A stretch of DNA of 64,000 nucleotides from Cellulomonas wangleii (GTDB lineage: Bacteria > Actinomycetota > Actinomycetes > Actinomycetales > Cellulomonadaceae): contig NZ_CP074405.1 in NCBI RefSeq assembly GCF_018388445.1, forward strand, positions 3,968,001-4,032,000, given 5' to 3'. This document shows, in pieces, positions 17,429-26,416 of the stretch; positions within the stretch are counted from its first letter, which is position 1; every line of letters begins with the position of its first letter. The translations under genes and the position numbers were made by a program. The notes beneath the pieces were generated by a model. The model had not been told where the DNA came from and searched no databases. It was given only the letters and a program-made list of their open reading frames with translations.

Positions 17429-18063
17429 CGATCCGCGTGCTGCTGGCCGACGACCAGGCCCTCTTCCGTGAGGCGCTCACGACCCTGCTGGAGGTGCAGC
17501 CGGGGATCCAGGTCGTCGGTGAGGCGGCGGACGGCGAGGAGGCCGTCCGCGCGAGCGCCGCGGCGCGACCCGACGTGGTCCTCATGGACCTGCGGATGCC
17601 GGTGCTCGACGGCATCGCCGCTACGGCCCGGCTGCGCACCGAGCAGCCCGACGTGCGGGTGATCGCGCTGACGACGTTCGACGACGACGAGGACGTCCTC
17701 GCCGCGCTGCGGGCCGGTGCGGTCGGCTACCTCCTCAAGGACGTGAGCGCGGCACGTCTCGTCGAGGCGCTCGTCGCAGCCGCTCGCGGGGAGACCGTGC
17801 TGCAGCCGTCGGTGGTGGCGCAGGTCGTCGCGCGGGTGGTGCGGATCCCCGCGGACGCGGAGCCGTCGACGCACCCGCTCTCCGAGCGGGAGGTCGCGCT
17901 GGTGCGGCTGCTGGCCGACGGGCGCAGCAACCGTGAGATCGCCGGCGCGCTGTACCTCGCCGAGGGGACCGTGAAGAACCTCGTCAGCAGCGTGCTGTCC
18001 AAGCTCGAGGTGCGCGACCGCACGCAGGCGGCCCTGCGGGCCCGGGACCTCGGCATCCTCTGA
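17425..18063 (+). CDS. NarL/FixJ-type response regulator
   Basis: A 212-residue regulator with a receiver domain (acidic pair LLADDQALFREAL, phospho-acceptor aspartate in VLMDLRMPVLDG, T in VIALTTFDDDEDV, K in GYLLKDVSAARL) and a C-terminal LuxR-type helix-turn-helix (PLSEREVALVRLLADGRSNR followed by EIAGALYLAEGTVKNLVSSV). All phosphorylation residues are present. It is translationally coupled to the kinase. Its targets are unknown; the next operon, encoding a small membrane protein and a GATase1-like protein, is a candidate by proximity only. Confidence 0.9.
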   Translation: MTIRVLLADDQALFREALTTLLEVQPGIQVVGEAADGEEAVRASAAARPDVVLMDLRMPVLDGIAATARLRTEQPDVRVIALTTFDDDEDVLAALRAGAVGYLLKDVSAARLVEALVAAARGETVLQPSVVAQVVARVVRIPADAEPSTHPLSEREVALVRLLADGRSNREIAGALYLAEGTVKNLVSSVLSKLEVRDRTQAALRARDLGIL

Positions 18064-18079
18064 CCGTCGCCGGTCGCCG

Positions 18080-18102
18080 GGGTCACTCCCGGAGGGTGAC
18101 CC
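18080..18102 (+). terminator. Hairpin after the two-component operon
   Basis: GGGTCAC and GTGACCC form a stem around CCC/GGG pairs just 17 bp after the response regulator stop. No T-run follows. It probably ends the operon. Confidence 0.45.
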
Positions 18103-18187
18103 GCGGCATGACGATCGGCACCTGACGCGGCCGTGCGGTCGGCCGAGGCTGTCGTGTGTCCGCACGTCGGATCCACGAGGAGTCGAG

Positions 18188-18583
18188 ATGAACCACGAAG
18201 AGCACGGCATCGCCCGCCACCCGGCGCGGCGGTTCACGCGGCACGCGGTGGAGATGGTGGCCGCGATGGTGGCGGGCATGGTCCTGCTGGAACCCGTCTG
18301 GTCGTTCGCCTGGCCGGGCCTGCGCGAGAGCACCACCGCGCAGACGCTGGTGATGGCGACGAACATGTCGATCGGCATGGCGGTGTGGATGCGGGTCCGG
18401 GGGCACGGGGCGGCCTCCGTCGCCGAGATGGCCGCCGCGATGTACCTGCCTCTCCTGCTGCTGCTGCCGTTCAGCCTGGCCGGGGCCGTGACCGCCATGC
18501 AGCTGATGACGGCCGGGCACGTGCTGATGCTGGCCGCGATGCTCGCCGTGATGCTGCGGCGCCGTCACGAGTACGGGTGGTGA
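18188..18583 (+). CDS. Small polytopic membrane protein, unknown function
   Basis: A 131-residue methionine-rich membrane protein with four hydrophobic helices: VEMVAAMVAGMVLLEPVWSF, TLVMATNMSIGMAVWMRVRG, VAEMAAAMYLPLLLLLPFSL and TAGHVLMLAAMLAVMLRRRH. The repeated Met and the GHG/GHV histidines could suggest metal contact, but that is speculative. ACGAGGAG precedes the ATG. It overlaps the next gene by GTGA, so the two are cotranscribed. I do not recognise a characterised family. Confidence 0.7.
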   Translation: MNHEEHGIARHPARRFTRHAVEMVAAMVAGMVLLEPVWSFAWPGLRESTTAQTLVMATNMSIGMAVWMRVRGHGAASVAEMAAAMYLPLLLLLPFSLAGAVTAMQLMTAGHVLMLAAMLAVMLRRRHEYGW

Positions 18584-19896
18584 GCCCGGTGCGCGCGTTC
18601 CTCAAGGTCGTCCTGCTCGTGCTCGCCGCGCTGGCGCTCCCGGTGGCGCTCGGCGCCCCGACGGTCGTCCACGCCGTCACCGGCCTCAACGCCCCGCGGA
18701 CCGACGCCGTGTCCCCGACCCCGGCGCCGGTCGCGTACGACCCGACCAGACCGACCGTGGCCGTCGTGGTCGGGGACGCGGGCGCCGTCGCGTCCGACGT
18801 CCTGGCCCCGTACGAGATCCTCGCCGGCACGGGTGCGTTCAACGTCTACACCGTGGCGCCCGCGAGCCACCCGGTGCCCCTCACCGGCGGGCTCGACCTC
18901 GTCCCGGACCTCACGTTCGCCGGGCTCGAGAACCTCCTGGGTGGTCCGGCGGACCTCGTGGTCGTGCCCGCGATGCCCGACGTCGGCCGCCCTACGACGA
19001 AGCCCGTCACGGCATGGCTCACCACCCAGGCGGACGGGGGCTCGGTCATCCTCAGCGTCTGCAACGGAGCCGCCGTGGTCGCCTCGGCCGGACTGCTCGA
19101 CGGCCACCGCGCCACGGCGCACTGGCTGCGCCTCGACGAGTGGGCCGGCACCTACCCCGGCGTCGACTGGGTCGCCGGGACCCGGTACGTGGACGACGGT
19201 GCGGTCATCAGCACGGCCGGCGTCCTGTCGGGGATCGACGGCACCCTGCACGTCGTGCAGCGGCTGGTGGGAGCGGACGCCGCGGTGCGGGCCGCACGGG
19301 CGATCGGCTGGCCGTACGAGGCGTCGAGCGGCCCGCCGCGGATGGCGCGGGCGCGGCTCGCACCGTCCGACGCCGTCGTCGCGTTCCGCACCGGCTTCGG
19401 CTGGGACCGTCCGCGCATCGGCGTCCAGCTCGCCGACGGGGTCGGCGAGGTCGAGGTCGCCTCGGTGTTCGACACGTACGCGCAGTCGCTGGCCGCGGAC
19501 ACGGTCGCCGTGGGCGACGGGCGGGTGACGTCGCGTCACGGGCTGACGTTCGTGCCGCGCACCGCGTCGGTGGCCGGGCTCGACCGGCTCGTCGTCCCGG
19601 GCACGACCGAGCACCGCACCGTCCCGGGGATCGACGCCGTGCACCCCCACGAGCGGCCCGGCTTCGCGTACGACGCCGTGCTGCAGGACCTGGCACGGAC
19701 GACCGACGTGGCCACCGCACGGTGGACGGCGAAGGTCCTCGAGTACCCCGTCGACGGACTGTCGCTCGAGGGCCCGTCCTGGCCGTGGGCGCTGACGCTG
19801 CGAGCGCTCGCGCTCGGAATGCTCGGCGTGCTGCTCGCGCTCGGTGCGCTCGGGCTCGTGGGCCGCAGGACGCGTGCCACGCGCGGCGCACGGTGA
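18580..19896 (+). CDS. Membrane-anchored GATase1/DJ-1-like protein
   Basis: A 438-residue protein with an N-terminal hydrophobic segment (FLKVVLLVLAALALPVAL), two copies of a DJ-1/PfpI-like amidotransferase fold (about 58-240 and 265-400), and a C-terminal membrane helix (LRALALGMLGVLLALGALGL). The first copy keeps the nucleophile-elbow cysteine in VILSVCNGAAVVASAGLLDG followed by ATAHW, as in the ligand domain of GlxA-type AraC regulators. The second copy lacks such a cysteine. No DNA-binding domain follows, so this is a GATase1 module exposed at the membrane. It is coupled to the small membrane protein upstream. Confidence 0.72.
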   Translation: MSPVRAFLKVVLLVLAALALPVALGAPTVVHAVTGLNAPRTDAVSPTPAPVAYDPTRPTVAVVVGDAGAVASDVLAPYEILAGTGAFNVYTVAPASHPVPLTGGLDLVPDLTFAGLENLLGGPADLVVVPAMPDVGRPTTKPVTAWLTTQADGGSVILSVCNGAAVVASAGLLDGHRATAHWLRLDEWAGTYPGVDWVAGTRYVDDGAVISTAGVLSGIDGTLHVVQRLVGADAAVRAARAIGWPYEASSGPPRMARARLAPSDAVVAFRTGFGWDRPRIGVQLADGVGEVEVASVFDTYAQSLAADTVAVGDGRVTSRHGLTFVPRTASVAGLDRLVVPGTTEHRTVPGIDAVHPHERPGFAYDAVLQDLARTTDVATARWTAKVLEYPVDGLSLEGPSWPWALTLRALALGMLGVLLALGALGLVGRRTRATRGAR

Positions 19897-20159
19897 AGTG
19901 GTGCGCAGCGTCGGACTCGTCCGCCCTCGAGCGCCCTGCGTCCGGTGGCCACGGGGGAGCTCACCGCGATGCGCGCAGCACTCGACGAGGCGTTGACGAA
20001 CGCGCGCCTGTACACCGCCGAGCACGGCTGACGGGAGCCCCGCACGGCCGACGGCGGCCGACGCGCTGCTGGCGGGCCGTCCGGGCCGGTGCGATGCTCG
20101 GGTGACGGCGTGCGCGGCCCCGTCCGGGACGTGACGTCACCGCCCCGGGGGAGGCGCGC

Positions 20160-21929
20160 ATGGCGCAGCGTCCGGGCGTGACCACTCCCCCGTCCCGGTC
20201 CGTCCCGGCGGCGCCACGGGCCTCCCCGACAGGCGGCCCGCACCAGGCCGGCACGGACCCGTCGCGGCGCCCCCGGCGACGTCCCCGACCGCCGCACCCG
20301 GCGGGGCTCGCGATGGGGACGCTCTTCGCCGTGGTCGCGATGACGCCGTCCCTGCTGCCGCGCGACTGGCTCTACCAGGGGCTCGTGTCGGGGATCTCCG
20401 GCGCGCTGGGGTACGGGGTCGGCGTAGCGCTCGCCCGGGTCCTGCGGCTCGTGCCCGCATGGCGCCGGCTCGTGGCCACGACGCGCGGACGGGTCCCGAC
20501 GGCACTCGCGTCCCGGCAGCTGCCGGCCGTCGTCGCGCTCTGCGCCGCCGCCGTGGTCGCCATGCTCGTCGTGGGTGCCGGTTGGCAGAGGGCGATGACG
20601 GCGGCCGTCGGCATGCCGCCGCCCTCGACCCTCGACTGGCTGCGGGCCGGGCCGCTCCTCGTGCTCATCGCCGTCGTGCTCGTCCTGGCGGCGCGCGGGG
20701 TGTGGTGGGTGAGCCGCCGCGTCGACGCACTCCTGGAGCGGCGGCTGCACTGGCCCCACGCGGTGGCGTCCGTGGTGGCGACCGTGCTCGTCCTCGGCGG
20801 GGTCGTGCTCGTCAACGACGTGCTGCTGCACCGCGTGCTCGGCGCGGCGGACGCCGCGTTCGCCGCACGCAACGCCGATGACCACCCGGGTGTGGAACGC
20901 CCGTCGGCGGCCGAGCGCTCCGGCGCGGCGGGATCGCTCGTGGCCTGGGAGTCCCTCGGCCGCGAGGGGCGCCGCTTCGTCGCCGGTGGCCCGAGCACCG
21001 ACGACCTGCAGACTGCCGTGCCGGACGCCGCACCGGCGACGCCCGTCCGCGTCTACGTCGGCATCGAGAACGCCGGCACCGCTGGTGAGCGCGCCGCGCT
21101 GGCGGTCGAGGAGCTCGAGCGCACCGGCGCGTTCGAGCGGCAGGTCCTGCTGCTGGTGACGACGACCGGGAGCGGGTGGGTCAACGAGGCCGCGGTCGCG
21201 CCGCTCGAGCTGATGTACGCCGGGGACACCGCGGCGGTCGCCACCCAGTACTCGTACCTGCCGAGCTGGCTGTCCTTCCTCGTCGACCGCTCCCGGGCCG
21301 GCCAGGAGTCGCGTGCCCTGACCGCGGCCGTCGAGGAGCACCTCGCCGGGATGCCCGCGGACGAGCGCCCGCTGCTGCTCGCCTACGGCGAGAGCCTCGG
21401 CTCGTACGGCAGCGAGACGGCGTACGCCTCCCTGGCGGACATCCGCGAGCGCACCGACGGGGTGCTGTGGGCGGGCCCCCCGGACGCGAACCCCGTCTGG
21501 CACGCCCTGGTCGAGCGGCGGGATCCCGGGACGCCCGCCGTGGCGCCCGTCTACGCGAGCGGCCTGTTCGTCCGCTTCGCCGGCGACGCCGCGCAGATCA
21601 CCACGCCGACGACGCGGTGGGAGCCGCCGCGGGCGCTGTACCTGCAGCACGCCGACGACCCGGTCGTGTGGTGGAGCCCCGACGTGCTGCTGTCGGCCCC
21701 CGACCGACTGCGTGAGCAACCCGCCGGCACCGACCGCCCGGCGATGCGGTGGTTCCCGGTGGTGACGTTCTGGCAGCTGACGTTCGACCTGCTCAACGCG
21801 AAGTCGGTGCCCGACGGGTACGGGCACAACTACGACGGGCTGGTCCTCGACGGGTGGGTGGGCGTGGTGCCGCCCGACGGGTGGACGGTCACGGACACGG
21901 AGCGGGTGCGCGCGGTGCTCACGCGGTGA
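20160..21929 (+). CDS. Membrane alpha/beta-hydrolase of the Abhydrolase_9 type
   Basis: A 589-residue protein. After a proline-rich N-terminus come about four membrane helices (GLAMGTLFAVVAMTPSLLPR, LPAVVALCAAAVVAMLVVGA, PLLVLIAVVLVLAARGVWWV and SVVATVLVLGGVVLVNDVLL). The C-terminal half is an alpha/beta-hydrolase-like domain with nucleophile elbow YGESLGSYGSE and conserved TTTGSGWVNEAAVAPLELMY. The family occurs across actinobacteria and the substrate is unknown. GGGGGAGG lies 6 nt before the ATG. It converges with the SdpI-like gene. Confidence 0.8.
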   Translation: MAQRPGVTTPPSRSVPAAPRASPTGGPHQAGTDPSRRPRRRPRPPHPAGLAMGTLFAVVAMTPSLLPRDWLYQGLVSGISGALGYGVGVALARVLRLVPAWRRLVATTRGRVPTALASRQLPAVVALCAAAVVAMLVVGAGWQRAMTAAVGMPPPSTLDWLRAGPLLVLIAVVLVLAARGVWWVSRRVDALLERRLHWPHAVASVVATVLVLGGVVLVNDVLLHRVLGAADAAFAARNADDHPGVERPSAAERSGAAGSLVAWESLGREGRRFVAGGPSTDDLQTAVPDAAPATPVRVYVGIENAGTAGERAALAVEELERTGAFERQVLLLVTTTGSGWVNEAAVAPLELMYAGDTAAVATQYSYLPSWLSFLVDRSRAGQESRALTAAVEEHLAGMPADERPLLLAYGESLGSYGSETAYASLADIRERTDGVLWAGPPDANPVWHALVERRDPGTPAVAPVYASGLFVRFAGDAAQITTPTTRWEPPRALYLQHADDPVVWWSPDVLLSAPDRLREQPAGTDRPAMRWFPVVTFWQLTFDLLNAKSVPDGYGHNYDGLVLDGWVGVVPPDGWTVTDTERVRAVLTR

Positions 21930-21972
21930 GGGGTGCCGGGGTCCGCCACGAGCCTCGTGCCTGGCCGCTGTG

Positions 21973-22704
21973 TCAGGCGCGGGTCGAGCGGATCGCGGTG
22001 CGCAGCACGACGACGCCGGTGACGACCCCCATGGCCACGACGGCGAGCACCGAGACGCCCAGGGACACCGTCGGGTCGACGAACGCGAGCACGAGCGCGA
22101 GCAGGCCGAGCACGACGACGACGGCCCCGGCGCGGCGCTGCCCGCGACGCGCGGCCATGAGCAGACGGTCGAGCGTCGGGCGCTCGTCGAGGAGCATCGC
22201 GCGCGACGCCGCGGCGTCCGGCACGGGCACCTTGGGCAGGGCGTTGCCGATCACGATCGCGACCAGCGCGAGGACCGCCGCCACGACCACACGACCCGTG
22301 CGCTCGTCGCCGCTCGCGAGGCTCAGGAAGAACACGTGCAGGGCGACGACGACGGGCGTGAGGATGGACAGTGCGGTGTCGACCGAGCGACGGTCCGTCT
22401 CTGCGGTGCGCCACAGCGGGATGGAGGCCGCCTTGGCGACGCGCGCGCGGGCACGCTGGGCGAGCAGCAGGACTCCGCCGATGCCGAGCAGCACCAGCGG
22501 CAGCAGCGCGACCAGCACGAGCTTCGGGACGTGGGCGTCGGCACCGTCCTGCCCGCCACCCTCGAGCGTCAGGACCCAGGGCAGCCGGCCCCAGACGTAC
22601 GCCGACAGGCCCGCCATGGCCACCAGGCCCACCGCCGCGACGGTGACTCCTCGGGTCGGGAAGGTGCGGTCCGGGGCGCCGGCCGTGGTCGTCTCGTGAT
22701 GCAT
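21973..22704 (-). CDS. SdpI/DUF1648-like membrane protein
   Basis: A 243-residue membrane protein with six likely helices. The N-terminal part has the DUF1648 look (VTVAAVGLVAMAGLSAYVWG followed by RLPWVLTLEGGG and a helix ending in a basic loop). The C-terminal part (VVVAAVLALVAIVIGNALPK) matches the SdpI domain with its GNxLPK motif. In Bacillus, SdpI gives immunity to the SdpC toxin and also sequesters the repressor SdpR. The gene starts 13 bp after the ArsR/SdpR-like gene on the same strand, which reproduces that arrangement. Confidence 0.75.
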   Translation of the reverse strand: MHHETTTAGAPDRTFPTRGVTVAAVGLVAMAGLSAYVWGRLPWVLTLEGGGQDGADAHVPKLVLVALLPLVLLGIGGVLLLAQRARARVAKAASIPLWRTAETDRRSVDTALSILTPVVVALHVFFLSLASGDERTGRVVVAAVLALVAIVIGNALPKVPVPDAAASRAMLLDERPTLDRLLMAARRGQRRAGAVVVVLGLLALVLAFVDPTVSLGVSVLAVVAMGVVTGVVVLRTAIRSTRA

Positions 22705-22717
22705 GTGGTCCCCCTGC

Positions 22718-23005
22718 TCACTCGGTGGGTGGTGCCGCGCGGCCGACGCCGAGCGACTGGAGGAAGGCGGCGAACGCGGACTCGACGACGGACGCGTTCG
22801 CGCTGTACCGGATCGTGGTCCCGCGGCGCTCGGCGAGCACGAGGTCCGCCTCGCGCAGGATGCGCAGGTGCCCGGACAGCGTCGGTCCGGGGACGTCGAG
22901 CACGTCGGCGAGCTCGCCGGCGAGCATCCAGTCCCGTCGGGCCAGCTCACGCAGCACCGCGCGCCGCGTGGGGTGCGACAACGCAGCGAACACGCCGTCC
23001 GCCAT
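22718..23005 (-). CDS. ArsR-family autorepressor (SdpR-like)
   Basis: A 95-residue winged-helix repressor: ALSHPTRRAVLRELARRDWM, then AGELADVLDVPGPTLSGHLR (recognition helix), then LVLAERRGTTIRYSAN (wing). No metal-binding cysteines. The adjacency to an SdpI-like gene and the small size suggest an SdpR-type autorepressor. GGAGG lies 5 nt before the ATG, and an imperfect palindrome lies just upstream of the SD. Confidence 0.82.
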   Translation of the reverse strand: MADGVFAALSHPTRRAVLRELARRDWMLAGELADVLDVPGPTLSGHLRILREADLVLAERRGTTIRYSANASVVESAFAAFLQSLGVGRAAPPTE

Positions 23006-23015
23006 GGCTTCCTCC

Positions 23016-23031
23016 GTATTTCGTGAGATAC
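23016..23031 (-). promoter_or_regulatory. Operator upstream of the SdpR-like gene
   Basis: GTATTTCGTGAGATAC is an imperfect palindrome (GTAT.TC..GA.ATAC) 10 bp upstream of the ArsR start, in a locally AT-rich patch with TAATTT as a possible -10. This is where an ArsR autorepressor would be expected to bind. Confidence 0.5.
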
Positions 23032-23194
23032 CAAATTAGCGCCATACGGCACATCTCGCCAGCCCCGACCGGTCCGCGTGGGACCGGACGTCCCCTGCCC
23101 GGCCGTGATCAGATGTCGGCATGACGCCGCACGCCCCCACTCTGTCGCCGGCCCCGGAGCCGTCGCTGCCGCCGTCGCACGCCCGGCCCGACGC

Positions 23195-24052
23195 ATGAGC
23201 CGCGTCGTCGTGACCGGCGGGAGCGGGAAGCTCGGGCGTGCTGTCGTCGAGCACCTGGCGACACACGGGTACGACGTGGTGAACGTCGACACCGCTCTCC
23301 CGCCGGAGGGCCAGAGTGCGCTCTTCAGCCGGGTCGACCTCACCGATCTCGGCCAGGTGACCGAGGCGTTCACCGGCATCGACGACCGGTACGACGGTGT
23401 GGACGCGGTGGTCCACCTCGCGGCCATCCCCGCGCCGGGCCTGCGCCCGAGCGGTGCGACGTTCGAGAACAACGTCGTCGCCACCCACCACGTCTTCAGC
23501 GCCGCCCGCCGCGCAGGCATCAAGAACGTCGTCTGGGCCTCCAGCGAGACCGTCCTCGGCCTGCCCTTCGACACTCCCCCGCCGTACGTCCCGGTCGACG
23601 AGGAGTACGCCGTCCGCCCGGAGAGCACCTACTCGCTCGGCAAGGCGGTCGAGGAGGAGATGGCCCGGCACTTCACGCGGTGGGACCCGGACCTCAAGCT
23701 GATCGGCCTGCGGTTCTCCAACGTGATGGAGCCGGGCGACTACGCCGCGTTCCCGGGCTTCGCGGCCGATCCGCGCAGCCGGATCTGGAACCTGTGGGGC
23801 TACATCGACGCCCGCGACGGCGCCCTCGCGGTCCGGCTCGCGCTCGAGAGCGACCTGCGTGGATTCGAGGCGTTCATCATCGCGTCGCCCGACACGGTGC
23901 TGGAGCGGCCGTCGGCCGAGCTGGTCGCCGAGTACTTCCCGGACGTCCCCGTCAGCCGCCCGATCGAGGGCCGCGAGACGCTCCTGTCCATCGACAAGGC
24001 CCGTCGCCTGCTGGCGTACAACCCGCAGCACACGTGGCGCGACGAGGTCTGA
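23195..24052 (+). CDS. NAD-dependent epimerase/dehydratase-type SDR
   Basis: A 285-residue extended SDR. The NAD-binding loop is VVVTGGSGKLGRAVVEHL, followed by VNVDTALPP, VVHLAAIPAPG, the catalytic serine in VWASSETVLG and YSLGKAVEEE (YxxxK). Conserved FSNVMEPGDY and the tail NPQHTWRDEV fit nucleotide-sugar or uronate epimerases/dehydrogenases, but no partner genes are nearby. The ATG at 23195 immediately precedes the cofactor loop. Confidence 0.82.
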   Translation: MSRVVVTGGSGKLGRAVVEHLATHGYDVVNVDTALPPEGQSALFSRVDLTDLGQVTEAFTGIDDRYDGVDAVVHLAAIPAPGLRPSGATFENNVVATHHVFSAARRAGIKNVVWASSETVLGLPFDTPPPYVPVDEEYAVRPESTYSLGKAVEEEMARHFTRWDPDLKLIGLRFSNVMEPGDYAAFPGFAADPRSRIWNLWGYIDARDGALAVRLALESDLRGFEAFIIASPDTVLERPSAELVAEYFPDVPVSRPIEGRETLLSIDKARRLLAYNPQHTWRDEV

Positions 24053-24088
24053 GGCGCTGCGTGAGGCACGCCGCGCCCGGGCGTCGTC

Positions 24089-24847
24089 TCACGGGAAGAC
24101 CGGGCGGTCGATCCCGTACGCCTGCTCGAGCGTGAGCTCGTGCCAGGACGGGTCACGCGGGTCGGTCCGCTCGATGAGGAATGCCTCGCCGCCCGGCGTG
24201 TAGAAGCCCGGGTCCGTCGGGCGCAGGCCGAACCACTCGGCGACCTCGAGGAGGTGCCCATGAGTGAACCGGTCACGGATGCGCCGCGCGGTGTGGTCCG
24301 TGGGGTCGGGGAACGGCAGCGGGGTGGGGGGCACCGCGACCTCCCACCGCCCGGACTCGGTCGTCCGGACGCCGACGGTCCCCCCGTCGGGCTCGTCCGG
24401 GTGCTCGAGCGAGGGGACGTAGGCGGTCACCTTCCGCTCACCCCACCACCCGCGGTCGGTCCGAGCGCTGTAGGTGTGAGGGGCCTCGCTCACGGCGACG
24501 GTGCGCAGGCCGTTCGCAGCCAGCGCCCAGGGCGTCAGCTGCACCTCAGTGCCCATCCAGTCGTTCTCGACGAACGCGGACCACCCGTTGGCCGTCGGCA
24601 TGACGAGGCACTTGCTCGGCACCGCCGTCGCGAGCGGCAGCATCGCCGCCAGCGCGTCCTCGAGCGTCCCGCCGATCCGCGACACGACCGGGACGCATCC
24701 CGTGTCCCGCATGATGACGGCCCCGCGCCACGCCATCCAGGTCTCGACGAACTCCTCGGCCTCCTGATCGACGAAGATGATCGACCTGGTCAGGGGCAGC
24801 CAACGACCGCCGAGCAGCAGCTCATCGTGCACAGGTCGTGGCGCCAT
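24089..24847 (-). CDS. Hypothetical protein, unrecognised
   Basis: A 252-residue soluble protein with no signal peptide or membrane segment. Regions that look structured include RGAVIMRDTGCVPVVSRIGG, GWSAFVENDWMGTEVQLTPW and LLEVAEWFGLRPTDPGFYTP. Base composition by codon position looks native. It converges with the epimerase gene and is divergent from the kinase-fold gene, 52 bp apart. I do not recognise a family or function. Confidence 0.6.
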   Translation of the reverse strand: MAPRPVHDELLLGGRWLPLTRSIIFVDQEAEEFVETWMAWRGAVIMRDTGCVPVVSRIGGTLEDALAAMLPLATAVPSKCLVMPTANGWSAFVENDWMGTEVQLTPWALAANGLRTVAVSEAPHTYSARTDRGWWGERKVTAYVPSLEHPDEPDGGTVGVRTTESGRWEVAVPPTPLPFPDPTDHTARRIRDRFTHGHLLEVAEWFGLRPTDPGFYTPGGEAFLIERTDPRDPSWHELTLEQAYGIDRPVFP

Positions 24848-24899
24848 CCCCGAACCGTCTCACTCGCACGTCCCCGCCCGGCAATGGGACGATCGCGTC

Positions 24900-25667
24900 A
24901 TGGGCCTCGAGGAGCAGCGCGACGTCGCAGCGCAGGAGCTGGACGGCGGCAACGTCAACACCGTGGTGCGTGTCGGTGACACCGTCCGGCGGACGGCCGG
25001 CCCGTGGACGCCGGCCGTGCACGCACTGCTCGCGTGGGTGCGGGAGCGTGGCGTCACGTGCGTACCGGCGCCGCTCGGCCTCGACGACGACGGTCGGGAG
25101 ATCCTCAGCTGGATGCCCGGCGAGGTCGTCGGATGGCCCGTCCCGGACTGGCTGTGGTCAGCGCAGACCCGCGCGCAGGCCGGAGCGATGCTGCGCACCG
25201 TCCACGACGCGACCGTCGGGTTCGACCTCAGCGACCGCGTCTGGCGTTCCCCGACGCACCACCCCGTCGAGGTGGTGTGCCTGAACGACGTCGCGCCGTA
25301 CAACATGGTCTTCGACGGGACGGACCTGATCGGGCTGATCGACGTCGACATGGCCTCGCCCGGCCCTCGGGCGTGGGACCTCGCGTACCTCGCGTACCGG
25401 CTGTGCGGCTGGTGCGAGGACATGCGGGCACCGGACGACGCCACCCCGCTGGACCGCCTCGCGCACCTGCTGTCGAGCTACGGGCAGGACGCCGCTCCTC
25501 GGGTCGAGGACGTCCTGACGACCATGGTCACCCGGCTGCACGACCTGGCGGACTGGACCGACGAGCACGCGCGCGCCGCCGACCGGCCCGACCTGCACGA
25601 CCACGCCGCGATGTACCGGCGCGACGCGGCGCGACTGCTCGAGCAGCAGGCGAGCCGGGACGGGTGA
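24900..25667 (+). CDS. Aminoglycoside phosphotransferase-fold protein
   Basis: A 255-residue APH/choline kinase-like protein. The N-lobe is short (QELDGGNVNTVVRVGDTVRR, with a glycine loop and a strand lacking an obvious catalytic lysine). The C-lobe has VVCLNDVAPYNMVF, in which the usual HxD is NxD, and the metal-binding aspartate in LIGLIDVDMASPGPRAWDLA. The catalytic aspartate is kept. Related proteins phosphorylate small molecules, and the substrate here is unknown. The ATG at 24900 begins just before the conserved region. Confidence 0.75.
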   Translation: MGLEEQRDVAAQELDGGNVNTVVRVGDTVRRTAGPWTPAVHALLAWVRERGVTCVPAPLGLDDDGREILSWMPGEVVGWPVPDWLWSAQTRAQAGAMLRTVHDATVGFDLSDRVWRSPTHHPVEVVCLNDVAPYNMVFDGTDLIGLIDVDMASPGPRAWDLAYLAYRLCGWCEDMRAPDDATPLDRLAHLLSSYGQDAAPRVEDVLTTMVTRLHDLADWTDEHARAADRPDLHDHAAMYRRDAARLLEQQASRDG

Positions 25668-25801
25668 TCGGACGAGTCGGCCCCCGGTCCGCAGAACCCT
25701 GGACGTCACGGCAGGCCGCCCGGCCAGGACCTCGTCGCCGGAACGACGACTCATCTGCGAGGCCCCGGGGAGACTGTTCGCATGGGCCACACGGTTGTCA
25801 C

Positions 25802-26416
25802 ATGATCAAGGTCGTCCTGTTCGATCTGGACGGGGTCATCCGGCACTTCGACGAGCATGCCGTGGCCGAGATCGAGGCATCCCACTTCCTCGCGCCGGGA
25901 TCCATCGCCGCGTTCGCGTTCTCGGAACCCCACCTCACCGACGTCACCACCGGCCGCATCACCCGAGCACAGTGGGTGAGACGCATCGGCGACCACGTCG
26001 AGAACCACGTCGCAGCTGGCGCGTGGGCCACCGCCCCGTCGCACATCGACGACGAGGTGGTGCAGCTGGCGACCGAGCTCCGGTCGCTCGGCCTGACGAC
26101 GGCGATCCTGACCAACGGCACCAACACGATCCCCGCCGAGCTGCGTGCGCTCGATCTCCCTCCCGCCTTCGGCACGGTCTTCAACTCCGCCGAGATCGGC
26201 CGTGCCAAGCCAGATCCTGCCGTCTTCCACCACGTTCTCGGGGCCCTGGGGGTCGACGCCAACGAGGTGTTCTTCATCGACGACACGCCCAGGAACCTCA
26301 CCGCAGCGGCCGACCTCGGGATCGTCACGCACCGCTTCGTGGACGTCCCTCGACTTCGAGCGGCGCTCGTGGAGGTCGGCATCGTGACGACGAGTTCCTC
26401 GCCCTCCTCGGGCTGA
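25802..26416 (+). CDS. HAD-superfamily hydrolase (subfamily IA)
   Basis: A 204-residue phosphatase-like protein with all four HAD motifs: nucleophile aspartate in VVLFDLDGVI, TTAILTNGTNT (motif II), GRAKPDPAVF (motif III lysine) and EVFFIDDTPRNLTAAADLGI (motif IV). The helical cap lies between motifs I and II. Substrate unknown. The 274 bp after it hold no gene I can support. Confidence 0.82.
   Translation: MIKVVLFDLDGVIRHFDEHAVAEIEASHFLAPGSIAAFAFSEPHLTDVTTGRITRAQWVRRIGDHVENHVAAGAWATAPSHIDDEVVQLATELRSLGLTTAILTNGTNTIPAELRALDLPPAFGTVFNSAEIGRAKPDPAVFHHVLGALGVDANEVFFIDDTPRNLTAAADLGIVTHRFVDVPRLRAALVEVGIVTTSSSPSSG

Noticed and set aside
19945..20031. Short plus-strand frame ending in DEALTNARLYTAEHG
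   Set aside because: It looks helical, but is only 28 codons, has no SD and no similar upstream sequence. It could be a remnant, not enough to annotate.
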